Positions 11,642-23,252 of a stretch of DNA of 64,000 bases are shown one piece after another; position 1 is the first letter of the stretch; every line of letters begins with the position of its first letter. Below the pieces are notes generated by a model. That model did not search any database, was not told the origin of the DNA, and saw nothing but the letters and a program-made list of their open reading frames with translations. The translations under genes were made by a program, and so were the position numbers. Source of the DNA: Pestalotiopsis fici W106-1 (lineage: Eukaryota; Ascomycota; Sordariomycetes; Amphisphaeriales; Sporocadaceae); assembly GCF_000516985.1 (NCBI RefSeq), contig NW_006917093.1:868001-932000 (forward strand), written 5' to 3'.

Positions 11642-12819
11642 AGTTCTTCAAGTCTTGTCAAATACATAAGGGAAGAGATACCGGAAAGGAAAAAAGTAAC
11701 AAAAAGCGCATCGAAGTTGGAGTTGTCAGTCAGTGTGTAGATATATATTTACCAGCAAAAGTCAAACTGTTGACGCCGACAAGTTTGCTACCCAGTCACT
11801 ATTGTAGAGCATGTTTGTTGATACCACCCAAAAGAAAAGTCTATACATTGATTCGATATGATGGAGTTCCATAAACCCTGCGGACATTTGTGTTGGATTT
11901 CAACTGCAAAGAAACCATGCCGCGAATCAAATCAAGCAATATTGTGCCTCAATATTGTGCGGAGTAGATATGTCGCGAGCCCTATATTGATGTTCTTTAT
12001 TATACACAACTTCGGCTTATTGGCAGTATGATAATTCGCTTTGACTGTCATATCCCAACGTCAGATTTTCAGAGTAAAAGGTTGGAGAGGGGCAAGAAAG
12101 CACCTCCTTTGTAGCCGTGGTAGCGGGCATTGACAACCGAACTATTTACGTATGTTTATAAGAAGACCTGCCACACGAGACTATGCTTTGACATGGCACT
12201 TCGGCGCATTTCACCCAATGAATGCCGATCCAAAGCAGATATTCCGTCTTAGTTCCAGACCACCCCTGCTGGGCACTCAACCGGGGGGGAATTGGGGGAT
12301 CACGCGCACTAGCAGCGCAATCACGAACCAACGAGTCCGCATTTGTAAAAGTATACCCACCAAGCTCGTTCTCGTTCGCTTATACGGCCCTCCGAAGGGA
12401 TACGATATATACTCTAGACATGCAGCTTCCCCGCAGCAAATGGTGCCCCTACCCAACTACCTAGGTAAGGTAAGAAAGAGGTAGGTAATTAATTCATGGA
12501 CCAACCGACCACTCGCCACACCCTCCTCCATCCCTCATACAGAGGCTCGCTGATGTGCTCAGCAATGTCCATCTTATGGCCGAACCTTCCTGTGTGAGAT
12601 TCCGTTCTGGTTGTTCCGTGGACCCGTAGGTGACCTTTTCTTTCAACATAAAGGCTCGAACTGTTCATGCACTCTCTCCTCACTGTCTTTACTAAACAAC
12701 CCCCCATTTTCTCGGCTGCCTCAAGTATTGATTTGACGACTCTCTTTTTACAACTCTTTCATTCTCATACTCTTCCTAATATATATAGAGAGGGAGACAT
12801 AGTGCTCGCGTGACGTACC
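11642..12819. other. intergenic: cho2 3' UTR and aldolase promoter
   Basis: No gene is supported. It contains a perfect ten-base TACCTAGGTA palindrome (12458-12467), G-runs near 12283-12297 and a TATATATAGAG stretch about 40 nt before the next ATG. Confidence 0.5.
12458..12467. repeat. TACCTAGGTA palindrome
   Basis: Perfect ten-base palindrome followed within 25 nt by further GGTAAGG and AGGTAGGTA copies. Related half-sites recur in many spacers of this window and I saw none in the coding exons. It could be a transcription-factor site or a dispersed repeat; the function is unknown. Confidence 0.5.
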
Positions 12820-14120
12820 ATGGCTCCGTCTGCGACTGTTACCGTCAACGAACCCCAAAAGGATGCCGACGGCACCAAAATCGGCATCGCAAAGGTACAC
12901 ATGCAATTTTTAATGGACTATGCAACAAGTCACCCAGTAACTATCTCATGACATGCAAGAGGCTGACATTCGGGGTCAAATATAGGGAGCCAGGCCCTCG
13001 CCGCCTACATTTGATGATCCTTACAAGGAGCGCCAGTACTTGAAGGAGAGACTTGCCTTGGCATTTCGAATCTTTGCCAAGTATGGGTTTGACGATGGGT
13101 GCGTGCTCATGATTTTTTACTAGCCGTTTTCTGCGGACGTCGACTGTGTGAGATTTACCATATACTAATGAAATCATCAGTGTCGCTGGTCATATCACCG
13201 TTCGGGTGCGTTTTCTCATCTATATTACCTCAGATAACTTCTTTTTCTTTTGGTGTCGGGATGATGAACTGACCAGATTGTTGAATGAAGGATCCCGTAG
13301 AGCCAACGACATTCTGGGTCAACCCGTTTGGCGTTGCTTGGCCTATCCTGAGGGCATCCGATCTGATCCGTGTAGACTCGCGTGGAGAAGTCGTTGACGG
13401 AGGTGCCGTCCGCCTTCTCAATGTTGCAGGTATGTCAGAGCCCTGTAAAGCTCTCCCTTACAATCCTTGTGCCGAACGAAGATTCACCAATCTGACGCTG
13501 TGCAGCGTACATGATTCATCACGCTGTTCACGAGGCGAGGCCCGATATCAAGGCGGTGGCACACTCTCACAGCAAGTTTGGCCGAGCTTTCAGCACATTG
13601 GGCAAGAACTTGGACATTACCACCCAGGATTCGTGTGCCTTTTACAATGTAAGTAACTCATCTTCTGACGTTTGAATCGACAAAACAACAAGCATAAACA
13701 TCGGCCGGGTTCAAGACTATGAGATGGCCATTACTCCGATCGAGTGGCTTACATGAACCGCAGGACATCGCACACTACGATAGCTTTGGTGGCATCGTAC
13801 TTGGACCCGAGGAGGGCCAGAATATCGCCAAGGCTCTGGATCAAAGAAAGGCAGCTATTCTGGCCAACCACGGTCTGTTGACTTGCGGCACGACCATTGA
13901 GAGCTGTGTCCGTTGGTTCATTAGCCTAGAGAGCTGCTGCGAGACTCAGCTGCTCGCCGATGCCGCCGCCGCCGGACTGGGACGTGAGACGGTCAAGATT
14001 AGCGACGAGGAGGCTGAATTCACGTACAAGACGGTCGGTCGGGAAATTGGGGGCTGGTTTGCAGCCAAACCTGCTTTTGATCTAATGGAGCATGAGTCGG
14101 GTGTGGATTATAAGTTTTGA
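12820..14120 (+). CDS. class II aldolase/adducin domain protein
   Basis: Six exons: 12820-12894, 12986-13098, 13181-13205, 13291-13429, 13506-13648 and 13764-14120 (283 residues, all phases agree). The third exon is only 25 nt. Domain features in order: FAKYGFDDGVAGHITVRDP (the N-terminal glycine-containing loop), FWVNPFG, the metal-binding pair H137/H139 in AVAHSHSKFG, and a third His (H201) in ILANHGLL. These match the three zinc ligands of FucA-type aldolases. The catalytic Glu of FucA is not evident before the EARPD segment, as in many fungal adducin-like members, so the substrate and even activity are open. No targeting signal is seen; likely cytosolic. Confidence 0.93.
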
Positions 14121-14783
14121 ACAGCTTTCAAAGAATGCAGCAGCATTTGTTGAGACTTTGCCACAATCAACAAGATGGCATTGCTGCAGATTATGGGACA
14201 TTAACGAAACACTCTGTTCTAGCAAGCAGCAATTATAAATGCTCACCCGTTCCGAAACTGCTGTATTAGAGACCATGTCAAGTCTTTTCGAGAGAATTGT
14301 CATTGTGTAGTCACGTTATTATGTAGTACAAAATTCTGATAAATGTCACACAAGCCTGCATTGATGTCAGAATAGGAACAACCTGATTATTCACATCGAC
14401 CTTTTTTTCTTTTTCTTTTTTCCCCATTAAGCGACCGATCTCGAGTGTTTAGTTCTGAAAGTTTCAACTTCTCCCGAGAATACGTGCGTACAAGCTGATA
14501 TGACAGATGATTCCAAGACTTACTGGGCCAGGTCGGACCATATCATAGATCCCTTTAGTAGTAGTATAAGTGCAACCCATCTTTTAGTCGATCACGCTAA
14601 GCTTGCATTAGCTTCACTGCGGGGCGCTTCGATTTCGAGCTGCAGATTAAGCTACTGTGGTACGCTTTAGAAATTTTGCGACGCTTCTGAAAGAAAAGAA
14701 GGAAAAAAAAAAATCCTAAACCATTTTTGCACCATATCCATTCCCGAGACATCAATTCTTGGGTACTACACATATCGTGCAAG
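14121..14783. other. intergenic: aldolase 3' UTR and TRM4 promoter
   Basis: No coding frame is supported. A pyrimidine-rich tract lies at about 14400-14425. Nothing else was recognised. Confidence 0.5.
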
Positions 14784-17472
14784 ATGGGACGCAAGAACTT
14801 CCGCGTATGATACATTTATTCTTTCTCTCCTTTGGAGTTTCTCTTTTGTACTGACAATTCTCCAGGGCGGTCGCAAAGGTGGTGGAAACAGTCGAGGAGG
14901 ACCCCGCGGTGGTTTCTCTGGGGGAGACGACCGCGATCGCAACCCTTCCTGGCGCTCGATCCCAGCCGCCGACAAGAAGCACGAGAAGCTTGAGCGCTAT
15001 TACAACACCGTCCTGCCACTCGAGGATGACGAGCGAGCCGAGTTCTGGGACGCGCTCAAGAAGGAGCTTCCCAACTCGTTCCGTTTCGCTGGCTCCAAGG
15101 GTCACGCGCTTGCCGTCAAGCGATTACTCGAAGAACGATACGCTCCCGAGATTGTCAAGATTGAGAGATTCGATGGCGAGAAGGTCGAGGCTCCTCAGCC
15201 CGTCACCTGGTACCCTGACGGATTGGCATACTCCATGAACACGCCAAAGCACATTATTCGCAAGTTCCCGCCTTTCGCCGCTTTCCAAAAGTTCCTCGTG
15301 TCTGAGACGAGTGTTGGAAACATTAGCAGACAAGAAGTTGTCAGCATGATCCCACCTCTGCTCATGGACGTGAAGCCTGGCCACACGGTCCTGGATCTTT
15401 GCGCCGCTCCCGGAAGCAAATCTGCTCAGTTGGTCGAGATGATCCACAAGGGCGAGGAAGCCAGGATTCGCAAGGTCCTCGAGTCTTTTGGTGAGACGAG
15501 AGCAGAGACGGTCGACGATGACGACGCGGCAGATCTCGCCGCGGACCCCAGCGACGATGGAAGAGCCACGGGTCTGCTCATTGCAAACGATGCCGAGTAC
15601 AAGCGCTGCCACATGCTGGTGCACCAGCTTAAGCGACTCTCCTCGCCCAACATTCTGGTCACCAACCACGATGCTACTCTGTTCCCGTCCATCAAGGTTC
15701 ACGACCCCGCGAACCCTAAGCAACAATACCTCAAGTTTGACCGAATTCTGGCCGACGTGCCTTGCTCGGGAGATGGCACCATGAGGAAAAACATGAACCT
15801 ATGGAAAGATTGGCAGCCGGGCAATGCTCTTGGCCTCCACACGACCCAAGTCCGAATCTTGATTCGTGCTCTGCAGATGTTGAAGGTGGGCGGCCGAGTG
15901 GTGTACTCGACTTGTAGCATGAACCCCGTTGAAAATGAGGCTGTGGTTCTTTCCGCCATTGAGCGATGCGGTGGCCCTTCAAAGGTGGATATTATCGACT
16001 GCAGCGACCGACTTCCCGGCCTGAAGCGCAAGCCCGGCATGTTCCAGTGGAGCATCATGGACAAGACGGGACGGATCTGGAACAACTGGGAAGAAGTTCA
16101 ACAACACATGTTGACCACGGGCGAGAGCGTTCCTCCTGGAAGACTGACCCACTCCATGTTCCCGAGACCCGACGACAAGGAGTGCTCCAGCCTGCCGCTC
16201 GATCGTTGCATGAGAGTCTACGCTCACCAACAGGATACCGGCGGTTTCTTCATTACCGTGTTGGAAAAGAAGGCGGAAGTCAAGGTGAAGCCCGAATCCG
16301 GACCAAAGGGCCCTGAAGTTGAGGCATCATCAAATGGCACCGGAAAGGAAGCTGCCGAGGAGGTTGCCGCGAAGCTAGAGGTCGAAGAAGCCAAGGCTGC
16401 CGAGGGCGAGCCTACCGACGTGATCCCAGCCAACGGAGTAAAGCGGACGCGGGAGGAAAGCGAGAGCAATGCGGAACAAGACGCAAAGAAGGTCAAGACG
16501 GATGACGAGGCCGTCAAGACCGATGAGGTTATGGCTGACGTAGAGCCTGCCACTGAGGCAGAGAGCACACCGGCCGTGACGACGGAAGCGACATCTGCAG
16601 TGGCAACACCCAGTGCAGAAACTCCCAAGCCACAGCAACCACAAAAGAAACTACACAGAAACGCCGATGGCACACACGAAGAGCCCTTCAAGTACCTGCC
16701 GGTCGATCACGAAGTCATCGCCATGATTAAAGATTTCTACAAGCTTTCTGAGCGCTTTCCCACGGACCGATACATGGTACGAAATGCTACCGGCGAGCCG
16801 TCCAAGGCAATCTACTACACTACAGCCCTCCTGCGAGATATTCTGGTGCAGAATGAGGGCCGTGGCATCAAATTTGTGCACGGTGGTGTCAAGATGTTCA
16901 TGAAGCAAGACTCACCTTCCGCCGAGGTGTGCCGGTGGCGCATCCAGTCCGAGGGCATGCCCATTATCCAAGGCTACGTCGGCCCCGAGCGCGTCATTCG
17001 CCTGACCAGCAAGGACACGTTCCACAAGCTGCTCAAGGAAATGTTCCCGCGCTTCTCCGACGACGAGTGGACCAAGCTCGGCGAGATTGGCGAGGCGGCG
17101 CGCGACATTGCCATGGGCTGCTGCGTCCTGCGCGTCGAGCCCGACGGCACCGACCCCGACTTTTCCGAACGCATGGCCCTGCCGCTGTGGAAGAGCTTCC
17201 TGTCCCTCAACCTCATGCTGCCCAAGGAAGACCGCGCCGCCATGCTGCTGAGGATTTTTAACGACACTTCTCCCGTCGTCAACATGTCGCTCAAGGAGTC
17301 GGCCAAGAAGGACGCCGATACAGGTGCCGTCGAGGTAAAGGAGGAGGCACAGGCCGAGGCGGTGGCCGCCGAGACTGCAGAGGAGAGCCCTGCTGTGCTG
17401 CCCGCTGCTGCAGAGGAGGAGACAAAAATGGAGGAGGCGCCAGCTGTCGAGGCAGACACCAAGGCAGAGTAG
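14784..17472 (+). CDS. TRM4: tRNA (cytosine-5) methyltransferase, NSUN2/Trm4 family
   Basis: Two exons: 14784-14804 (only 21 nt) and 14866-17472, giving 875 residues. After a Gly/Arg-rich start comes the NSUN2-type N-terminal region (PDGLAYSMN). The SAM-binding motif DLCAAPGSK is at about 184-192. DVPCSGDGTMRKN carries the release cysteine C307, and YSTCSMNP the nucleophile C357; both cysteines of RsmB/Nol1-type m5C enzymes are present. An acidic Ala/Glu-rich insert at about 475-600 includes a basic stretch that could be a nuclear signal. A conserved C-terminal region follows, then a second acidic tail. Yeast Trm4/Ncl1 makes m5C in tRNAs in the nucleus. The protein is longer than yeast Trm4 because of the two acidic stretches. 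Confidence 0.97.
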
Positions 17473-17859
17473 AAACTCACAAGCTTCTGATGACCATGTG
17501 ATGACCAGTTGCTGTTGTAATATTGGATGCTATTTCCGAGGTATAGACAAATCGAGCCAATATGTCAAATCGTTATCTTCAACGCGCTTCTTTATTACTG
17601 TTGTACGTGAAATCACATAGCGGTATACGTGTGGAGAATTGTCGTATTATGAATCGTGATAACAAGTTGATGCACAACGATTACCGACATCGTTCTTCTA
17701 TTTCGTACAGCCCGCGACTCGAATAGTCTGTAGGCGCTCTAGCATGGTCGTTCCCACCATCCAGTCATCTTTACTCATTCTATTATACAGGTTCGTTCAT
17801 GACTTTTATACATAAGTTTACATGATTTGCCACATTGTAGCTTGGGATTGTGATGAGGA
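17473..17859. other. short intergenic between convergent TRM4 and the Obg gene
   Basis: 387 bases of AT-rich sequence that should hold both 3' UTRs. Nothing else was recognised. Confidence 0.5.
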
Positions 17860-19707
17860 TCAGTCATCCAAGAGTCCCAGAGTCCAGTGAACGATTCGAT
17901 CGACACCGTGGCCATTAATGGCACTTACGGGTATGGCCGCGCAGTCGACGGTCCAGGCGCCCTCGACACCGCTAGGGTGCGGCTCTTGTCCATCTGTCAC
18001 GGCGTCCAGGTACTGCTTGAGTCTCTGGTAATTCTCTTGCGTATCAGGGAGATCGCCCTTGGTGGCAATGACGAACCACGGCTTGGCGGCAATGTGCAGG
18101 CCGCCCTCGTCCACCTCGGGGAGATCAGGGTAGTCGGCCATCATGAGCTGCTTGCCGCCGCCACCTCCGCCAAAATAACTGTCGTTTCGCGGCGATTGGT
18201 TTACTCCGGCATCGCCTGCCCAGTCAATACGATCGCCAGCTTCCCGATCCCGGCGCTCTTCCTCGCGCATACGCGCATAGAGACCCACTTCCCTCCAAAG
18301 GGCCTTGAGAGCCGTCACGGCATCAGCTTTGGCGAGATCAACGACAAAGGCTAAGACGCCCGCCCGTTCCACATGCCGCAAAAACTCCATTCCTAGGCCC
18401 CTGTCCAGGTGGGCACCCTCAATCAGTCCCGGAATGTCTGCCACGGTGAACCTGGTCCTCGGCGGCGGACCGGGCCCAATGAGGCCCGGCTGGTTAATGA
18501 CCACGTTGCCATAGCGTGCGTCATTGATGACAGCATGCGAGCCCTTGGCCCGGGGCCGAGGCAAATCGTACTGACGCCGGCCCTTGTTGCTGTCGAGCAC
18601 CACGGTGCCGATATTGGGCTGCAGGGTGGTAAAGGCCCAGTTACCCACTCGCGCCCGAGAGTTGGTGAGAGCACGTAGAAGGGTCGATTTGCCTGCGTTG
18701 GGAAGTCCTACGAAGCCGACATCTGCCAACAGCTTGAGCTCCAGTTCGATCTGCATCGACACGGCCCTTTCGCCCTTGGTAGCGAAAAGCGGCCGCGGGC
18801 GTTCTTTTGACACAAAGTGCGGATTCCCCAGCCCACCTACTCCACCAGCGGCAAGGAGAATCGGACGAGGCGTCGCGGTCGAAAGGTCGAGATGGATGGG
18901 GCCGGGCGGCTGGTGGTAGAGCCTCTCTCTTCTGGGGAGGCGAGGGAGCTCCAAGCTCCGCCGTTCTGAAGTCGATATTCCCGGGTACAGCATGAACTTG
19001 TCCAGATTGGGGTGGTCAGGCGGCTCCAACTGTGCCGTGGCCAGCTCCGGGTCTTCGCCGTCAGCCTCCGCGGCCAGCTGGGCCTCGCGGAATTTGCGCT
19101 CAAACGCTCGCTCCTGCTCTCGCGCAGCTCTCCAGGCAATACTCTCCTCGACCACGGGATCAATCCTGCTGATTTCCCGCACGACCGTCCCGACGGGGAC
19201 CTGTATCACGTAGTCATCTCCCCTCTGTCCTGCTCTGCTGCTGCCCTGGCCAGTCTTTCCCCGCGAGGCGCGAACGATGCGCCGGCGCACCACCTTGTGC
19301 AAAGACGTCTCGCTGTGGACGGCTTGGATGTACACATTGCCTCCATGACCGCCGTCGCCACCGTTGGCGGGACCGTTGTCTAGGAAGGCTTCGCGAAGGA
19401 AAGAGATGCAGCCATGGCCACCTCCACCGGCCTGGATGGTGAGCTTGGCCTTGTCGGCAAAGGACGAGAGCGCATAGTCGTCGGGAGCGGGATTGAGACG
19501 CGAGTGCGGCAGATCCGCGCTGGATCCCGACGGCGAAGTGGCCTCGCTAAGATCGTCTGCGTCTGAGGGCGAGGGCGAGGTCGGAGAATGGGAGTGAATG
19601 GTGGTGTAACCGAGGCGCGATAGTCGGGTAGTCGTGGACTGGCGAAAGAGGCTCGGATACAGGAAGGGGAGGAATAGGCCTGAGCCTGAAGTGCACCGAG
19701 GAGGCAT
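17860..19707 (-). CDS. MTG2: mitochondrial Obg-family GTPase
   Basis: Single exon of 615 residues; the ATG at 19707 is followed by a Ser/Thr/Arg-rich N-terminus like a mitochondrial presequence. The glycine-rich Obg fold starts near residue 83 (FADKAKLTIQAGGGGHGCISF) and includes GGDGGHGGNV. The G domain has G1 GLPNAGKST (334-342), G3 DIPG (424-427), a G4 of TKGD (549-552) where the consensus is NKxD, and a G5 of VSAI (594-597). Obg/Mtg2 proteins help assemble the large mitochondrial ribosomal subunit. Compared with bacterial Obg there is an acidic insertion at about 190-270 inside the Obg fold and a glycine-rich loop (YFGGGGGGK, about 511-519) before G4. Transcription diverges from the Cys-motif gene across a long spacer. 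Confidence 0.93.
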   Translation of the reverse strand: MPPRCTSGSGLFLPFLYPSLFRQSTTTRLSRLGYTTIHSHSPTSPSPSDADDLSEATSPSGSSADLPHSRLNPAPDDYALSSFADKAKLTIQAGGGGHGCISFLREAFLDNGPANGGDGGHGGNVYIQAVHSETSLHKVVRRRIVRASRGKTGQGSSRAGQRGDDYVIQVPVGTVVREISRIDPVVEESIAWRAAREQERAFERKFREAQLAAEADGEDPELATAQLEPPDHPNLDKFMLYPGISTSERRSLELPRLPRRERLYHQPPGPIHLDLSTATPRPILLAAGGVGGLGNPHFVSKERPRPLFATKGERAVSMQIELELKLLADVGFVGLPNAGKSTLLRALTNSRARVGNWAFTTLQPNIGTVVLDSNKGRRQYDLPRPRAKGSHAVINDARYGNVVINQPGLIGPGPPPRTRFTVADIPGLIEGAHLDRGLGMEFLRHVERAGVLAFVVDLAKADAVTALKALWREVGLYARMREEERRDREAGDRIDWAGDAGVNQSPRNDSYFGGGGGGKQLMMADYPDLPEVDEGGLHIAAKPWFVIATKGDLPDTQENYQRLKQYLDAVTDGQEPHPSGVEGAWTVDCAAIPVSAINGHGVDRIVHWTLGLLDD

Positions 19708-22287
19708 GTTCTGGGAATGCAGCCTCAGCTAAAGTATATTTGCATTGAGCTGCTGAGACTGCTGACAATCAGTTTAAAATACAATGGAATTGCCAACAAA
19801 AAGTCACCCGCAGCAGTACAGTAGCTAGGTTAGAGGTGAGCTTTGTCTGCTTGTCTGTATGAAGCTCTGGAGCTTTCTTTGGTATTGCGACTAGAAACTT
19901 TGCCGATAAGATAAGAGGGCCCCGGGAGCGCGGACGGAGACGGAGGCGGCGTCAAACTAAAATGGGTTGGCCTAGACTAAAGACCCTAGACCCGCAAGCT
20001 GCATAACACGCCACTGCTTGGTTTATCGCTGGCGAGGAGAGAGATCTTGAACACACTTGACATCCTGCTATACAGCAGTACATGTTGGATATCGAGACTC
20101 ATTTTGTTATAGAGGAGTTGCAAGGCGGTTTTGGGAGTGACGAAGTCTTGATGATATGAATGCGAGCAATCTTGAAATCTGGAAATCTGGCTGGAATAGC
20201 TGAGCTAGCTCCACATTCTGGCCGGCGATCTTTGCGGGAGGAGTCCCCGTTCATCGGCCCCTCTTTCCCAGCCACGCATCCGGCACAGAACATTCATGGC
20301 GAGCAACAGAGTCGTCGACAACGACACGAACCCAAGCCTGCAAACGTGTATGTGAAGTTCGATATGCCGCTGAATTTATATAAAAGTACCTGAACGTGTA
20401 AATGGATACTGTTTGTGCTCGGCTTTACAAGGTCATTATAGGTTTGTTTCCCACAGAGCGAGGCTGCCGGTCCTTCTAGCTCCCGGCCCTTGCTTGCCCT
20501 ATCTGAGGTGCAGGAAAGGCCGTTCTGGGCGGCCGTCTGTCGTCTCAAGGAAGCGGTGAGTGGACAGTGGATGGGGGGGTGTGAGCGCTTGGATCGACAA
20601 AAGCCAGCCGCAACATCGATCTGTTACAGACGACACCAAAGACTGGCCATGGACACACTGGTTACATACAATAATCATATGTTTTACAGAGCACTACATT
20701 GGTCTCGGATGCTGCATGCAAGTGGACTGCTGCCAATTTCCCCCTCTTGAAATTATTAGTCGCCCGAGGCAGACAACGCAGCACACACACATACACACAC
20801 CATAACATTGGAGGTGATCACCAAGATGGTGGTAACTTACTAAGTACCTACAATCTACTGGTCCAACCCTGGAGCGATTTTTCTTCACCTCTCTTGTCAT
20901 CCTGTCTATGCAAGCATTGGTAATTGTTTTGCATCAGATTCAAGGCGACTGGGTAAGCAACCACAGCGCGTCTTGCATTTCTTTCTTTCTTTCTTCTTCA
21001 CTCGCCCGCTCGGTCTCGGCTGGGTTTCGTGGGGCAAACAGTCGGGATCTAGGTATTAATCAAAGAGCGGGTCTTTGCCGCCTTCATTCGATTGGACTGC
21101 CCAAAACGCAGACTGCATACATAGTTTGTCTCCAGACGCTCGTTCATTCGAGCCACGACACGATTTTCTTCTCGGCTTTGTGGCCAAACGTGGAAAACCC
21201 GCAGCTCATGTCTTCAATTGCTCCATCCGTCTGCTGCTCGCCAACAACACGCCAACAATTGTCGTCAGTCGTCTCGTCACGTCGTCTTCATTTCGGTCGG
21301 GCTGCACTGCACCACTGCACTGGGCTGCTGGGCACAAGCACCTAAACATTACATTTCCACCTGAACGCCTTTCCCACCTTGGGGATTTCCTCGTCATTGC
21401 TTACAGTAGGACGAGATACTCAATTGGCTTTCGTGGAACTCGATGCTGCGTGAGTCTGCACAAGCCTTGCTTGCTTTGCACTATCCAGCTTCCCAACCGC
21501 CGTCTCCGGCCACGAGACGCCGATCCACACCCTGCACACTAACCTCCATCTTTGCCCCAGGCCCTCGATTGTTCGATTGCTCGACTCTCGCTCGCCTCCA
21601 GTAACCACTCCCCAAACATCTAACCCATCCATCCATTCATTCATTCATCCCCACACTTTTCCTACCTACGGGGGACCAGAGTGAACCATAGATTGACAGT
21701 ACGACGTGATACCCATTGCTATCGAGCCATTGGTCGCCCGTCTTTGCCCTCATTTGTTGCTTCATCAACTACGCGGCACTCAACACAGCGGTCTTTCTTG
21801 CTTGTTCTAGTGCTCTCTGCCACTGGTTGTTGCATGAAGGTCTTGGAGAAGGAGAAGAAGTAGAAGCGAACCACTACTACTCGTGTCTCGTCCTCCTCGT
21901 CCAATTCCTTTCCTGGAAACACACCGTTTGCTGCAATTCTTCTTGATTGCTGCTGCTACTGGTGCTGCCCTTGACCCTGCTAAGCTGTCTTTCTGGCTTG
22001 GGTTTTTGGGTTTGCCATTTGACCTTCATCACTCTCTTTTTTTAAGTCAGGTCAGTCTCCCGTGACACCTCTTCTGTTCCTCTCTCTTCCCTCCCTCCGC
22101 TTCGTATTATGAGACCCTTTTGGGTCAAATTGAGAACCCGCTTTTGTACAATAGTTACCTGTACACATAGTCGATGACCTCTCATGTCATCTCATATCCC
22201 TCACAAAGCCCTGCCTGTCACCGCCCCCGGCACACCGTTGCTAAGATGCATCCCAGGGATTTCAAGTCTCGCAAAACCATCATAAGG
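19708..22287. promoter_or_regulatory. long divergent promoter/leader region
   Basis: 2.6 kb between the Obg gene (-) and the Cys-motif gene (+). From about 20970 onward the plus strand is pyrimidine-rich (CTTT repeats near 20981-20995, CT-rich blocks to about 22100) with many short ATG-started frames. It looks like a long transcribed leader rather than a gene. Frames such as 21075-21542 have no coding bias. A CA repeat lies at about 20782-20803. Two in-frame upstream ATGs (22174, 22246) precede the chosen start at 22288. Confidence 0.5.
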
Positions 22288-23252
22288 ATGGATCCAGACT
22301 GTGCCATCTGTCGTGCCCCAGCACATCAGCGATGTGATTGTGAGGCGAAAGGCCTCGAGATGGCTGTTCGTCAGGCCGAGCAACGGATGATGCAGACTAT
22401 ATATAGTGATATACGGTAGGGTTCATCTACTCTCCCCCCCTCCTCAAGATATGTCCAAAAGACATGTGTCGGCTCCAGGGATTTTGGCTTATTGTCTTCT
22501 ACTCCAGCACCTGGGTACGCACACATGCCCAAGATTACATTTTGGAATACTTTAGGCTCCTCACAGACCGCCGGAAGGCTACGCATGAACAAATGGAGAG
22601 CCATATCCAGCAACGCGCATGGTATCATTACAACGCTCCTCCGGATCCCCGAGAGCTTGCTCAAAACAAGGCAGCCCTAAAACGTGGTATTGACGAGGAC
22701 TGGCAGGCCAGTGTCCAGCGTTACCCTGAAGTCTTGGAATACTTTTACAGCCTGGTCGATCTCTCTTTACCTGCCGATGATGATACTGCCGTCAAAGACC
22801 CGCCTCTGAGTGCCCTTCAGGGAAGTCGCGCCAACCGGAGGAGTATCGGCACCCTACCAGCCGGCGGGAGCGTCTTTGGGGGCGACCGACCTTCGCCCAT
22901 GATGCGAGGAGGCACCCCGCCGATCATGGCGGCAAGAGATGGCCGCACAACTGCACCGCCAATGGCTAGTGCTTTTGGAGTGCCTCCCCCTATTGGCAGG
23001 AGAATGCGAGGACATCCGGGGAGTATGTACGGGCCCCCTGGATTTTGACTTGGGACGCAGTGGGAAATTCCATCCTCAGCTTCTGGCTTGGAGTCTGTCG
23101 ATGAGGACTACCGCAGCGTCAATTTCTTGTTGCCGCTGAGCCCTGATACCTCAGATTCCGACTCCGACCTGAACTATGCTGATGGATACCCCGATGATTT
23201 ATTCAACGAGGGCATCATCCATCAGCCGTGGTCGTACTATGGCTACTATTGA
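22288..23252 (+). CDS. unrecognised protein with N-terminal Cys motif and acidic C-terminus
   Basis: Three exons: 22288-22415, 22508-23022 and 23080-23252 (271 residues). The last intron is 57 nt with a perfect GTATGT donor; without splicing it the frame ends early at 23048. The third exon is clearly coding: phase agrees and it has an SDSDSD acidic run and ends in WSYYGYY. The start was chosen because the ATG has A at -3 and G at +4 and opens MDPDCAICRAP; in-frame ATGs at 22174 and 22246 would lengthen the protein. The N-terminus has four cysteines (C5, C8, C16, C18) that could bind zinc. Residues about 20-130 look helical (YILEYFRLL, GIDEDWQASVQRYPEVLEYFYSL). The middle is Gly/Pro/Met-rich and disordered. 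I do not recognise a characterised family. Confidence 0.82.

Noticed and set aside
16224..17480. Ser/Ala-rich minus-strand frames opposite TRM4
   Set aside because: Antisense of the acidic low-complexity inserts; no start context or domain.
21075..21542. 155-codon plus-strand frame in the long leader region
   Set aside because: No codon bias; lies in pyrimidine-rich leader-like sequence with overlapping frames on both strands.
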